Source: Sulfitobacter sp. (GTDB taxonomy: Bacteria > Pseudomonadota > Alphaproteobacteria > Rhodobacterales > Rhodobacteraceae). Taken from it: a DNA stretch of 6,411 nt. The position numbers and the translations under genes were made by a program. The notes below the pieces were generated by a model, which did not search any database, had not been told where the DNA came from, and was given only the letters and a program-made list of their open reading frames with translations. Location: assembly GCA_026421135.1 (NCBI GenBank), contig JAPKCR010000143.1, positions 1 through 6,411 on the forward strand. The letters are read 5' to 3'. This document shows, piece after piece, positions 1 to 6,411 of the stretch (its first letter is position 1; each line of letters begins with the position of its first letter).

Positions 1-1
1 A

Positions 2-796
2 CCCGTCACAAAGGCCCCTTCGATTGCGATCCTTGGGAGCAACGGCGGGGTAGGTGCCAGCATGCTGGCGCAGAACCTGGCCTACTATGCCGCTAGCGCC
101 AAAGGCCCGAACCGCCGTACGGGATTGCTCGATGCGGATTTACAGTTTGGATCGCTGGCGATTGATCTTGACCGTGATGAAACCGTTGGTCTGTTCGACG
201 CATTAAGGGCACCTGATCGGCTGGACAGCACCTATATGAATGCAACGATGGAGCATCTGACAGACCGTCTGTCCCTTTATTCGCAGCAGATTCGGGCAGG
301 GCAGGATGTTCAGGCATATAAAAAAGGGCTGCCATGGTTGTTCCCGCCCTTGCGCGAAGAATTTGAGGTCTTGATTACAGACCTTCCCCGTACCGTTTTG
401 ATGCAGCACGCAGATCTGGCCCAACACCTAAGCGTGCTCGTCCTTGTTATCCCGGCCGGGTTTTCAGGTGTGAATGCGGCAAGCCGATTGATTGGTCGGA
501 TCACCAGTCATGAACCTGATGTGCAGATTTTGCCGGTCCTGTCAGAGCTGCGCCATGACGCCGGGCTATCGAAAAAAGACATTGAAAAAACAATAGGTCT
601 GCCGATCTTGGAGACGTTGCCGCGCTGTGATGTGGCGATGACCAAGGCGCAGCGGGCGGGACGCCCCTTGATCGAAATGCAGCCGCGGAGTGCCTATGCC
701 AAGGTAGTTCGCGCAATTTGGGATGCTGCCACCGTTCAGCGCAAACAAGAAAGCCGCCGAAAGCCAATTCCTCTGGTTGGCAGAATCTTTAAATGA
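2..796 (+). CDS. cpaE: CpaE/TadZ pilus localisation ATPase-like protein, 5'-partial
   Basis: The frame is open from the left edge (first full codon at 2), so the ATG at 62 is internal, lying just after the P-loop, and not the true start. The 264 visible residues form a MinD/ParA-like domain. A deviant Walker A motif, GSNGGVGAS, lies at fragment residues 12-20; an A' motif, LLDADLQFG, at about 42-50; and a Walker B-like strand, VLITDLPR, at about 123-130. The C-terminal part (IGLPILETLPRCD, then an NGxP-like AGRPLIEM segment) also fits CpaE. Family members usually carry an N-terminal receiver-like domain of roughly 130-150 residues, which would lie left of the window. In this family the protein sits at the inner membrane face and directs where the Tad pilus machine is built. 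The P-loop has Asn and Ala where ParA/MinD proteins have lysines, so ATP hydrolysis may be weak or absent (inference). The stop overlaps the start of cpaF by four bases (ATGA). Confidence 0.9.
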   Translation, partial: PVTKAPSIAILGSNGGVGASMLAQNLAYYAASAKGPNRRTGLLDADLQFGSLAIDLDRDETVGLFDALRAPDRLDSTYMNATMEHLTDRLSLYSQQIRAGQDVQAYKKGLPWLFPPLREEFEVLITDLPRTVLMQHADLAQHLSVLVLVIPAGFSGVNAASRLIGRITSHEPDVQILPVLSELRHDAGLSKKDIEKTIGLPILETLPRCDVAMTKAQRAGRPLIEMQPRSAYAKVVRAIWDAATVQRKQESRRKPIPLVGRIFK

Positions 797-2421
797 GCAT
801 TCATTTCTCACCATCTAAAGAAAAAGACGAACTTTCCGTCGTTCTGTCGATTGCCAGACAGATTGATGCCGACGGTCTTTCTGCATCCGAGCGTGCGAAT
901 GTCGCCGTATCGTATGTTGTCGAGAATACGAAAACAACGTGGACTCTAGCGAAGCAGCGCAAAATGCTTGCAGATGCTACACAGGCTTTGCAGGCGGATA
1001 TGGGGCAAGTCGCAGACACCCCTGAGCGCCAGAAAAAAATAGTTGAATTCAAGGCGGTTAATCCGGCCCCCGAACCCATGGAACAGGCGATCGAAAAGCC
1101 TGTTGTCACGCCTGAGCCTGGAAAGGTTGCAGAACCACCTGCCGAAGAAACATCAAGCGATATGATGAATCTTGCCAACGAGATGGTGCAGGCATTGTCG
1201 GAAATCCTTGATTTTTCAGATCTTGTTGGACAGCCCCGCGAAGAGCAGGAAAAACGGATCCATGCGGCTATCCGGGCTCAGTCCGAAGAACGCAAAATGC
1301 ATCTGAACGGGCGCGAAGTCTCGGCGCTTGTGACGGCTGTATTGGCCGATATGCTTGGGCTTGGCCCACTAGAGGCGTTGTTGGCCGATGACAGCATTAC
1401 TGACATTATGGTAAACGGACCCAAGCAGGTTTACGTTGAGCGCAAAGGTAAGTTGGAGCTGACTGGCGTACGGTTTCGCGACAATGCGCACGTGTTTGCT
1501 GTGGCCAGCCGCATCGTTGCTGCCGTTGGACGACGTATTGATGAGAGCCAGCCAATGGTTGACGCCCGCTTAAAGGACGGCAGCCGTGTCAACGTCGCGG
1601 TACCGCCTTTGGCCATTGATGGGCCGACAATTACCATCCGTAAATTCCCCACCAACCCCGTGAAATTGGATGCACTGGTCGATGGCGGGAGCCTGACTTC
1701 GCAAATGGCCGCTTTTCTGGGACTTGCTGCATATCTGCGGCTGAATATCTTGGTTTCGGGTGGTACAGGGTCGGGAAAGACCACTTTGATGAACGCGATG
1801 TCGCAGTTCATTCCTGCAGGCGAACGAATTGTGACTATCGAAGATGCTGCCGAACTGCGTTTTCAGCAGCCTCATGTTGTGCGCTTTGAAACCCGCCCCC
1901 CAAACGTTGAGGGGACAGGGGAAGTTACAATGCGGACACTGGTGCGAAACGCGCTGCGGATGCGCCCCGATCGTATCATCATTGGTGAAGTCCGGGGCGA
2001 TGAAGTGCTGGATTTGCTACAGGCGATGAACACTGGCCACGACGGGTCAATGAGCACGCTGCACGCAAACTCACCCCGAGAGGCGCTGACGCGTGTGGAA
2101 AGCATGGCGGCATTGGCCGGCTTTGCACCCGGTGGCGGTGTTGTTCGCCGACAGTTGACTGATGCCGTACATCTGATTGTTCAGGTATCGCGGATGCGTG
2201 ATGGCAAGCGCCGGGTGACATCGATATCGGAAATCGCAGGCCTTGCCGGTGATACTGTGACACTACAAGAATTGTTTACGTTTCAAGCGGATCCGAGCAG
2301 CACCCGTACCCATGTAAAGGGCGAGTTTGTATACTCCGGATTTCGTCCAAAATTTGCATCGAAAGCGGCAGAATACGGTGTCGCGGAAGATCTTGATGCC
2401 CTTTTGGGACTGACCTCATGA
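793..2421 (+). CDS. cpaF: CpaF/TadA family type II/IV secretion ATPase of the Tad pilus
   Basis: A 542-residue cytoplasmic hexameric-type ATPase that powers Flp pilus assembly. Residues 1-90 are a variable charged N-terminal region, followed by a Pro/Glu-rich linker at about 90-120. The conserved N-terminal domain includes SITDIMVNG (201-209) and [16 protein letters not shown] (248-263). The catalytic core is intact: Walker [10 protein letters not shown] (323-331, K329), Asp box IEDAAEL (349-355), Walker [10 protein letters not shown] (394-402, E399) and His box [12 protein letters not shown] (415-426). These match the CpaF/TadA/VirB11-like secretion ATPases and no key residue is missing. At 542 residues it is longer than Aggregatibacter TadA (about 430), mostly because of the N-terminal extension. 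The ATG at 793 overlaps the cpaE stop (ATGA) and has only a weak upstream Shine-Dalgarno, so it is probably translated by coupling. The TGA overlaps the tadB start in the same way. Confidence 0.97.
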   Translation: MSIHFSPSKEKDELSVVLSIARQIDADGLSASERANVAVSYVVENTKTTWTLAKQRKMLADATQALQADMGQVADTPERQKKIVEFKAVNPAPEPMEQAIEKPVVTPEPGKVAEPPAEETSSDMMNLANEMVQALSEILDFSDLVGQPREEQEKRIHAAIRAQSEERKMHLNGREVSALVTAVLADMLGLGPLEALLADDSITDIMVNGPKQVYVERKGKLELTGVRFRDNAHVFAVASRIVAAVGRRIDESQPMVDARLKDGSRVNVAVPPLAIDGPTITIRKFPTNPVKLDALVDGGSLTSQMAAFLGLAAYLRLNILVSGGTGSGKTTLMNAMSQFIPAGERIVTIEDAAELRFQQPHVVRFETRPPNVEGTGEVTMRTLVRNALRMRPDRIIIGEVRGDEVLDLLQAMNTGHDGSMSTLHANSPREALTRVESMAALAGFAPGGGVVRRQLTDAVHLIVQVSRMRDGKRRVTSISEIAGLAGDTVTLQELFTFQADPSSTRTHVKGEFVYSGFRPKFASKAAEYGVAEDLDALLGLTS

Positions 2422-3356
2422 CATTAACACTGATCCTGACAGCAGCGGCATTTGCCGTTTTTGGCGGTTTGGTGCTGGGACTAATTGTGCGCAGTGATCG
2501 TCAACGCCGTCGCCATTTGGCGCGACTGCGGCGCGTCCGGCCTGACACAGCAAAGCCTATGGTCAAGACACAGCGGGCTATTTCCGAAAAGCATAGAAAA
2601 TTTGGCATTGTTGCGCGCATCGAACAGGAGTTGGCTAAGACCAGCTTGCGCACCAGCGTGAGCGAACTTTTAGTGCAGGTGTTCATAGCTGCTGTTGGCA
2701 TCTATGGACTTGCCGTGATCCTTGCGCGGGTGCATCCGCTAACAGCCCTGCCTTTCGCAATTCTGGTGCCGGTGGGAACGGCTTTCCTTGTTCTACGCAT
2801 GGCCAAAAACCGGTATCGCGCCGCGTTTACGGCCGATCTGCCAGAAGCATTGGATGTTTTTGCACGTGGCCTGCGCGCAGGACGTCCGGTATCGGACTCG
2901 TTGTCCATCGTTGTGGCTAATGCCAAAGGCCCGATCCAAAGCGAATTTTCGCGATGCCATGATGAAATTTGTATGGGTACGACCTTGCCAGATAGCTTGG
3001 CCCGGCTCGAACTGCGCATTCCAACAGCCGAAGTATCGTTCTTTTCCGTGGCCACATCGTTACAGGCTGAGACCGGTGGTAACCTGATTGAAACGATGGA
3101 GGGGCTTGCGGATCAGCTTCGCGACCGGCGCAAGTTGCGCAAAAAGGCGCGCGCCCTTTCATCCGAGGCGCGTGCAAGTGCGGTAATCCTTGCGCTGCTA
3201 CCTTTTGCGGTGACATTGGCAATTGCGGTCCTGAACGGCGCATATTTGGAACCGCTTTATGCGGATCCGCGTGGCCAAATGATTTCCCTTATTGCGCTGA
3301 GCAGCATTGGCTTGGGCGTATTTATAATGGCACGGATGGGCAAGCTGGATGTCTGA
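2418..3356 (+). CDS. tadB: TadB inner-membrane platform protein (T2SSF/GspF family)
   Basis: A 312-residue polytopic membrane protein. Hydrophobic segments are seen at about 3-24, 84-103, 108-128, 253-275 and 288-307, with a basic cytoplasmic stretch (many Arg, 25-40) after the first. The GspF/T2SSF domain covers about 141-270, with characteristic LPEALDVFARGLRAG (141-155), a polar QAETGGNLIETMEGLADQLRDRR segment near 216-238 and SSEARASAVILALLPF (248-263). It is known in this family to pair with TadC as the inner-membrane base on which the CpaF/TadA ATPase acts. Order after cpaF and before tadC, and the strong fit of the first T2SSF protein, identify it as TadB rather than TadC. The start ATG lies in an ATGA overlap with cpaF; GGGA at 2406-2409 is a modest ribosome binding site eight bases upstream. 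Its 3' end overlaps tadC by eight bases. Confidence 0.95.
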   Translation: MTLTLILTAAAFAVFGGLVLGLIVRSDRQRRRHLARLRRVRPDTAKPMVKTQRAISEKHRKFGIVARIEQELAKTSLRTSVSELLVQVFIAAVGIYGLAVILARVHPLTALPFAILVPVGTAFLVLRMAKNRYRAAFTADLPEALDVFARGLRAGRPVSDSLSIVVANAKGPIQSEFSRCHDEICMGTTLPDSLARLELRIPTAEVSFFSVATSLQAETGGNLIETMEGLADQLRDRRKLRKKARALSSEARASAVILALLPFAVTLAIAVLNGAYLEPLYADPRGQMISLIALSSIGLGVFIMARMGKLDV

Positions 3357-4320
3357 AAGCGTGCTTCAACCCATATTCTGGCTTGCTCTTGGGGGCATTG
3401 TTCTCACGATGTTCGGCTGCGCGGCACTATTGCAGTTCGAACGCCAGCGTAACCTGATTGCAACCCGACTGATCCGCGCCATTGGCACCGGTCCTGCGCG
3501 TGGCACTGCAAACGAAACACGTCAGAGCGGAAGCCTGGCCCATGCGGGTAAACAACTGCGCCGGGTCGTTGCACGAATTGGCGAACGTCTGTCTGTGATA
3601 TTGGGTGGAGAAGCGCGGGATACGGCGGCTGATCTGTCGTCCGCAGGGTTTCGCAGCCGTGATGCACTGCTGATTTATGCATTTATGAAAACGGTTCTAC
3701 CGCTGGCAGCGATTATTCTGGGATTGACTTGGGTCTTTGTCACCAGGGAATTCGGATGGGACATGATGATGCCCGTTGCCATAGTCATCGCGACGGCATT
3801 AGGCATGTCCAAAGGGATCGACACGGTGGTTAGCCATCTCCGCTCGACCCGTCTTGCTCGTATCCGCCGTGGTTTTCCCGATATGCTCGAGCTGTTGGTG
3901 ATTTCCTCCGAGGCGGGGCTAGGTCCGCAGCCCGCGATGCAAAGGGTGGCTGTCGAATTGGCATCGACTAGTTCCGAACTAGCGCAGGAAATCCTGCAAA
4001 TGGTGTCGGAAATGCGCATGACCAATGACCGTCGTGGCGCATATGACAAGCTGAATATCCGCGTGCCGCTGCCCGAAATTGGTGTGTTTACGCAAACGTT
4101 GGACCAGTCCGACACCTATGGCACGCCGTTTTCCCGTGCCATGCGTACCCTTATAAACGAACAACGCGCCAACCGTATGATGGCGCTTGAGGAAAAGGCG
4201 GCACGTTTGCCCGTCATTATGACGCTGCCGCTGATATTTTGCATTATGCCTGCCGTTTTCGTCGTGCTGATCGGGCCTGCTGTTCTTAGCGTTTTTGACA
4301 ATATTATCTCCGGAGGATGA
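3349..4320 (+). CDS. tadC: TadC inner-membrane platform protein (T2SSF/GspF family)
   Basis: A 323-residue polytopic membrane protein, the second platform subunit of the Tad machine. Hydrophobic segments are seen at about 9-29, 109-130, 138-152 and 287-313. The region before the second segment, LSSAGFRSRDALLIY (96-110), is typical of TadC. The T2SSF domain occupies about 175-310: FPDMLELLVISSEAGLGPQ (176-194), TLDQSDTYGTPFSRAMRTL (250-268) and EEKAARLPVIMTLPLIF (281-297), ending with a long hydrophobic tail. In the family TadB and TadC form the inner-membrane complex contacting the ATPase. The chosen ATG at 3349 overlaps the tadB coding end by eight bases; a GGATGGG stretch at 3334-3340 is a weak ribosome binding site eight bases ahead. 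The last codons contain the tadE ribosome binding site (GGAGG, 4312-4316). No truncation or odd residue was noticed. Confidence 0.95.
   Translation: MSESVLQPIFWLALGGIVLTMFGCAALLQFERQRNLIATRLIRAIGTGPARGTANETRQSGSLAHAGKQLRRVVARIGERLSVILGGEARDTAADLSSAGFRSRDALLIYAFMKTVLPLAAIILGLTWVFVTREFGWDMMMPVAIVIATALGMSKGIDTVVSHLRSTRLARIRRGFPDMLELLVISSEAGLGPQPAMQRVAVELASTSSELAQEILQMVSEMRMTNDRRGAYDKLNIRVPLPEIGVFTQTLDQSDTYGTPFSRAMRTLINEQRANRMMALEEKAARLPVIMTLPLIFCIMPAVFVVLIGPAVLSVFDNIISGG
4312..4316 (+). promoter_or_regulatory. Ribosome binding site deciding the tadE start
   Basis: A perfect GGAGG lies inside the last codons of tadC. It directly abuts the ATG at 4317 (no spacer) but sits nine bases before the in-frame ATG at 4326, which is a normal spacing. 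This favours the 4326 start, although the ATGA overlap at 4317-4320 resembles the other junctions of the operon. Confidence 0.75.
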
Positions 4321-4325
4321 CCAGA

Positions 4326-4757
4326 ATGCACCGTTCCACACATCGTTCCATGGCCCGTTTCTGGCGAGATCAATCCGGAGTTGTCGCGATTGAATTTGTC
4401 TTGATCGCACCGCTATTGTTTGCGTTGCTTTTAGGCATCATTTCGATCGGTTATTTCATGGGGATCACCCATTCGGTGCATCAGCTTGCCGCAAGCGCGG
4501 CGCGGGCATCGGTCACCGGATTGGATCAGGACGAACGCGCAAGTTTGACGAATACATATCTATCCGAAGCGGGCACCCGTTATCCTTTGCTGCAACAGAC
4601 GTCCCTGACGCCACTGGTGACATTCGACAACTCAAGCCCCGAAGGCATCACAGTCGAGGTGACATATTCTGTCGAAGGTTCGCTTCTTGACCTGGCCAAT
4701 GGGTTTTTAGGTCTGGGTATCACTGACATTAAAGGGAGCGCGTACCTTGCGTACTGA
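4326..4757 (+). CDS. tadE: TadE-like pseudopilin of the Tad pilus
   Basis: A small protein of 143 residues from the preferred ATG at 4326 (146 from the alternative ATG at 4317). It has a short basic leader, then a TadE-like N-terminus: DQSG/VVAIEF followed by a hydrophobic stretch of about 20 residues (LIAPLLFALLLGIISIGYF). Gly at 4377-4379 followed by four residues, then Glu (4392-4394) and Phe fits the G/xxxxE(Y/F) site cut by the Tad prepilin peptidase (CpaA/TadV), leaving a mature chain of about 125 residues starting at Val. The hydrophobic helix would anchor it in the inner membrane before incorporation or action in the envelope; the polar remainder (SVHQLAASAARASVTG and a Ser/Thr-rich tail) would be periplasmic. 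In the family TadE is a pseudopilin required for pilus production but not the main fibre subunit. The coding end overlaps the TTG-started tadG by 11 bases. Cleavage is inferred from motif only. Confidence 0.88.
   Translation: MHRSTHRSMARFWRDQSGVVAIEFVLIAPLLFALLLGIISIGYFMGITHSVHQLAASAARASVTGLDQDERASLTNTYLSEAGTRYPLLQQTSLTPLVTFDNSSPEGITVEVTYSVEGSLLDLANGFLGLGITDIKGSAYLAY
4733..4738 (+). promoter_or_regulatory. Ribosome binding site of the TTG-started tadG
   Basis: AGGGAG (within AAAGGGAG, 4731-4738) lies inside the 3' end of tadE, eight bases before the TTG at 4747. No ATG or GTG lies between the upstream in-frame stop (TAG at 4708-4710) and this TTG, and the next in-frame ATG (4816) would remove half of the membrane helix. 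The site therefore decides the start. Confidence 0.75.
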
Positions 4758-6411
4758 TCCTTTCGCTGATTTTGCAAAGGCCGAAGATGGCGCTGTCGCG
4801 ATTATCGTTTCGCTGATGCTGACTATGCTTATCGGATTTGTTGCTTTGGGTGTCGACGTCGCATCTCTTTATCGGGACCGCGCGCATTTGCAGGCTGTCG
4901 GCGATCTGACAGCGGTCAGCGCTATGGGCAACCGGGACGACGCGCGCGGGCGCGCGGACTACGCCGTGTCGCGAAATGGCGGGGCTGCTGACGCGATTGA
5001 TGTGTTTGAAACAGGCCGTTTTTTGCGGAATCCAGCAATTGCGCCCCAAGACCGCTTTACCGCGTTGCCGCAGGGCAATGCAGCCGTGAACGCCGTGCGT
5101 GTTGTCCTAAAGGATGAAGGTGCTTTGCATTTTGCCCGCATCTTTAGGGAGGAAGATTTTGTGATGCTGAACCGCACCGCGCTTGCGACACGCACGGCCG
5201 CGGTCAGTTTTTCGCTCGACAGCCATCTGGTGCGGCTGGACGCGTCTGTTTTAAATGAAACGTTGATGACTGAATTCGGCACGTCGGCCCAAATCAATAT
5301 TGGTGACATCGGCGTATTGGCGGGAACATCTATTAATCTCGGTGCGCTGCTGGAAAACCTTGGCGAACTAGCGGGCGTAGATATGCGCAACCCTGCCGAA
5401 GTTCTTAATGCAACCACATCGACCAGTGATCTTATCGCTGCGCTTCAGACTGTATTGCCATCCAATCTGTCTGGGGCGTTAAACGGATTGGCCGTCGCGG
5501 TAGGCGGGGCGCAGTTTACCGTATCGTCGCTGATTGGTGGAATTGACACGGATCTTGGTCTGACTGTTTCTGATTTTCTGTCCGACACCGATATTTCAGC
5601 CCTTGATGTGATCTATGCTCTTGTGGACGGGGAGCCCGCAGCCCTCGATGCCAATATCAACGTTGCAGGTATTCTGACTGCGCAAACAAATCTGATCGCG
5701 AAAGAACCCGCTGCACAATCCGGTTGGCTTGGCTTTGGCGAGGAGGGTGCCCAATTGCACCGCACCACCATGCAGTTGAAAACCGAAGTGACGGCTGAGC
5801 CGGATTTATTGCTAAACCTTGGTACCGGTGTGCAAGTGACAAAAATCACTTTGCCCGTCTACGCTGAACTGGCAGGTGCAACCGCTTCGCTGGAAAAAAT
5901 TGGGTGCGGCGGCTCAACCGATGACGTGGCTGCGCGGTTTTCGACCACTGCAACCCCGTTGCACCCCAGCAATGGAACATCGGTCGCCGCTCTCTACTTG
6001 GGAGAGTTGTCGGGCACCGCAAGCCCGGTAAACCCTGCTGATCTGGAATTTGCTGACCTTCTGGAGATCACAATCGTCATTGATCTGCCAATCTTACCAG
6101 ACATTGTCATACCCGGTTTGACCATCCAAGCGCGGTCCTATGTTGGCTTGGGGACAACCAACAGTGAACAGATTACATTTACGCGAGGTGACGTTCAGGA
6201 CGGCAACACAAGCAAAAGTTTTGGATCGGGCAACCTGTTGTCGTCTGGGGTATCTAGCCTGCTGTCCACCGAAAATACTGAATTCCGGTTGAAGCCTGAT
6301 CAGCAGGGGCTAATAACGAGCCTAGCAGGGCCGATATTGGCGGGCATGTTGGACGCATTGCCGGCGAGATTGGCGTCAGAGTTGGTTGGCCCGCTGGACG
6401 CAGTGTTGGAT
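4747..6411 (+). CDS. tadG: TadG-like Flp pilus assembly protein, 3'-partial
   Basis: The frame is open from TTG 4747 to the right edge, 555 codons with no stop. The N-terminus has the TadG_N-type signature: a short leader AKAEDGAVAI, one hydrophobic helix at about 16-36, then GVDVASLYRDRAHLQAVGDLTAVSAM, resembling the GxDxxxxYxxRxxLQxAaDaaALA pattern of this family. Residues from about 153 (VSFSLDSHLVRLDASVLNE) to 300, rich in Leu/Gly/Asp/Asn with GTSAQINIGDIGVLAG and INLGALLENLGELAG segments, resemble the Tad_C/DUF2134 domain. The rest is Ala/Gly/Thr/Leu-rich and probably periplasmic or extracellular, with one cysteine (C387) and a beta-like, proline-containing stretch at about 439-470. No von Willebrand A motif is seen in the visible part. 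TadG proteins are envelope components needed for pilus formation; the precise role is uncertain. Compared with tadE, it has Ile rather than Glu at position +5, so prepilin peptidase cleavage is not expected. It overlaps tadE by 11 bases. Confidence 0.85.
   Translation, partial: MRTDPFADFAKAEDGAVAIIVSLMLTMLIGFVALGVDVASLYRDRAHLQAVGDLTAVSAMGNRDDARGRADYAVSRNGGAADAIDVFETGRFLRNPAIAPQDRFTALPQGNAAVNAVRVVLKDEGALHFARIFREEDFVMLNRTALATRTAAVSFSLDSHLVRLDASVLNETLMTEFGTSAQINIGDIGVLAGTSINLGALLENLGELAGVDMRNPAEVLNATTSTSDLIAALQTVLPSNLSGALNGLAVAVGGAQFTVSSLIGGIDTDLGLTVSDFLSDTDISALDVIYALVDGEPAALDANINVAGILTAQTNLIAKEPAAQSGWLGFGEEGAQLHRTTMQLKTEVTAEPDLLLNLGTGVQVTKITLPVYAELAGATASLEKIGCGGSTDDVAARFSTTATPLHPSNGTSVAALYLGELSGTASPVNPADLEFADLLEITIVIDLPILPDIVIPGLTIQARSYVGLGTTNSEQITFTRGDVQDGNTSKSFGSGNLLSSGVSSLLSTENTEFRLKPDQQGLITSLAGPILAGMLDALPARLASELVGPLDAVLD

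Noticed and set aside
62..796. ATG at 62 as the start of the first gene
   Set aside because: The same frame is open back to base 2 and contains the Walker A motif immediately upstream of this Met, so the gene is truncated by the window edge.
801..1178. 125-codon antisense open frame opposite the CpaF N-terminus
   Set aside because: No motif or plausible start signal; it is opposite an operon gene in the variable N-terminal region.
3675..4115. 146-codon antisense open frame within tadC
   Set aside because: It lies wholly opposite a well-supported gene, has no recognisable domain or ribosome binding site and reads like a codon-bias shadow.
4941..4957. Alternating CG run that could form a hairpin or Z-DNA
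   Set aside because: It falls inside tadG codons for Arg/Asp/Ala/Gly, is only about 17 bases with a two-base centre, and lacks a following T-run, so a terminator or regulatory role is not supported.
4959..5417. 152-codon antisense open frame opposite tadG
   Set aside because: The + strand frame carries a TadG_N signature and continuous coding over 1.65 kb; the minus frame is Ser/Arg/Ala-rich without motifs, a typical shadow.

Overview
The whole window is one strand of a tight adherence (Tad/Flp) type IVc pilus operon. Six genes run on the + strand in the order cpaE/tadZ (5' end cut off), cpaF/tadA, tadB, tadC, tadE, tadG (3' end cut off). There is essentially no non-coding DNA. I saw no RNA gene, mobile element, CRISPR array, terminator or internal promoter.

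The use of the CpaE/CpaF type of localisation protein and ATPase, the gene order cpaE-cpaF-tadB-tadC-tadE-tadG, and the moderate G+C coding sequence (about mid-fifties per cent by eye) suggest an alphaproteobacterium. A marine Rhodobacterales (roseobacter-like) organism is my best guess. This is inference from gene content, not a database match.

Layout: 2-796 is the C-terminal ATPase-like part of CpaE/TadZ, whose open frame runs off the left edge. 793-2421 is the CpaF/TadA secretion ATPase. 2418-3356 and 3349-4320 are the two inner-membrane platform proteins TadB and TadC. 4326-4757 is the pseudopilin TadE. 4747 to the right edge is a TadG-type protein that starts with TTG and has no stop before the window ends.

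How they work together (family knowledge): TadZ/CpaE places the machine at a cell site, CpaF/TadA hydrolyses ATP to drive pilin assembly, and TadB and TadC form the membrane platform. TadE and TadG are minor envelope components needed for pilus formation. The major pilin (flp/pilA), prepilin peptidase (cpaA/tadV), cpaB/rcpC, the secretin (cpaC/rcpA) and cpaD are not in the window; they would be expected upstream or elsewhere.

The genes overlap or abut at every junction, so one polycistronic mRNA with translational coupling is likely. The locus is a recognisable, conventional system and I do not see an undescribed one. The points most worth a second look are a CpaE P-loop lacking both usual lysines, a TTG-started tadG with a long poorly characterised exported region, and a tadE start that is decided by its ribosome binding site.
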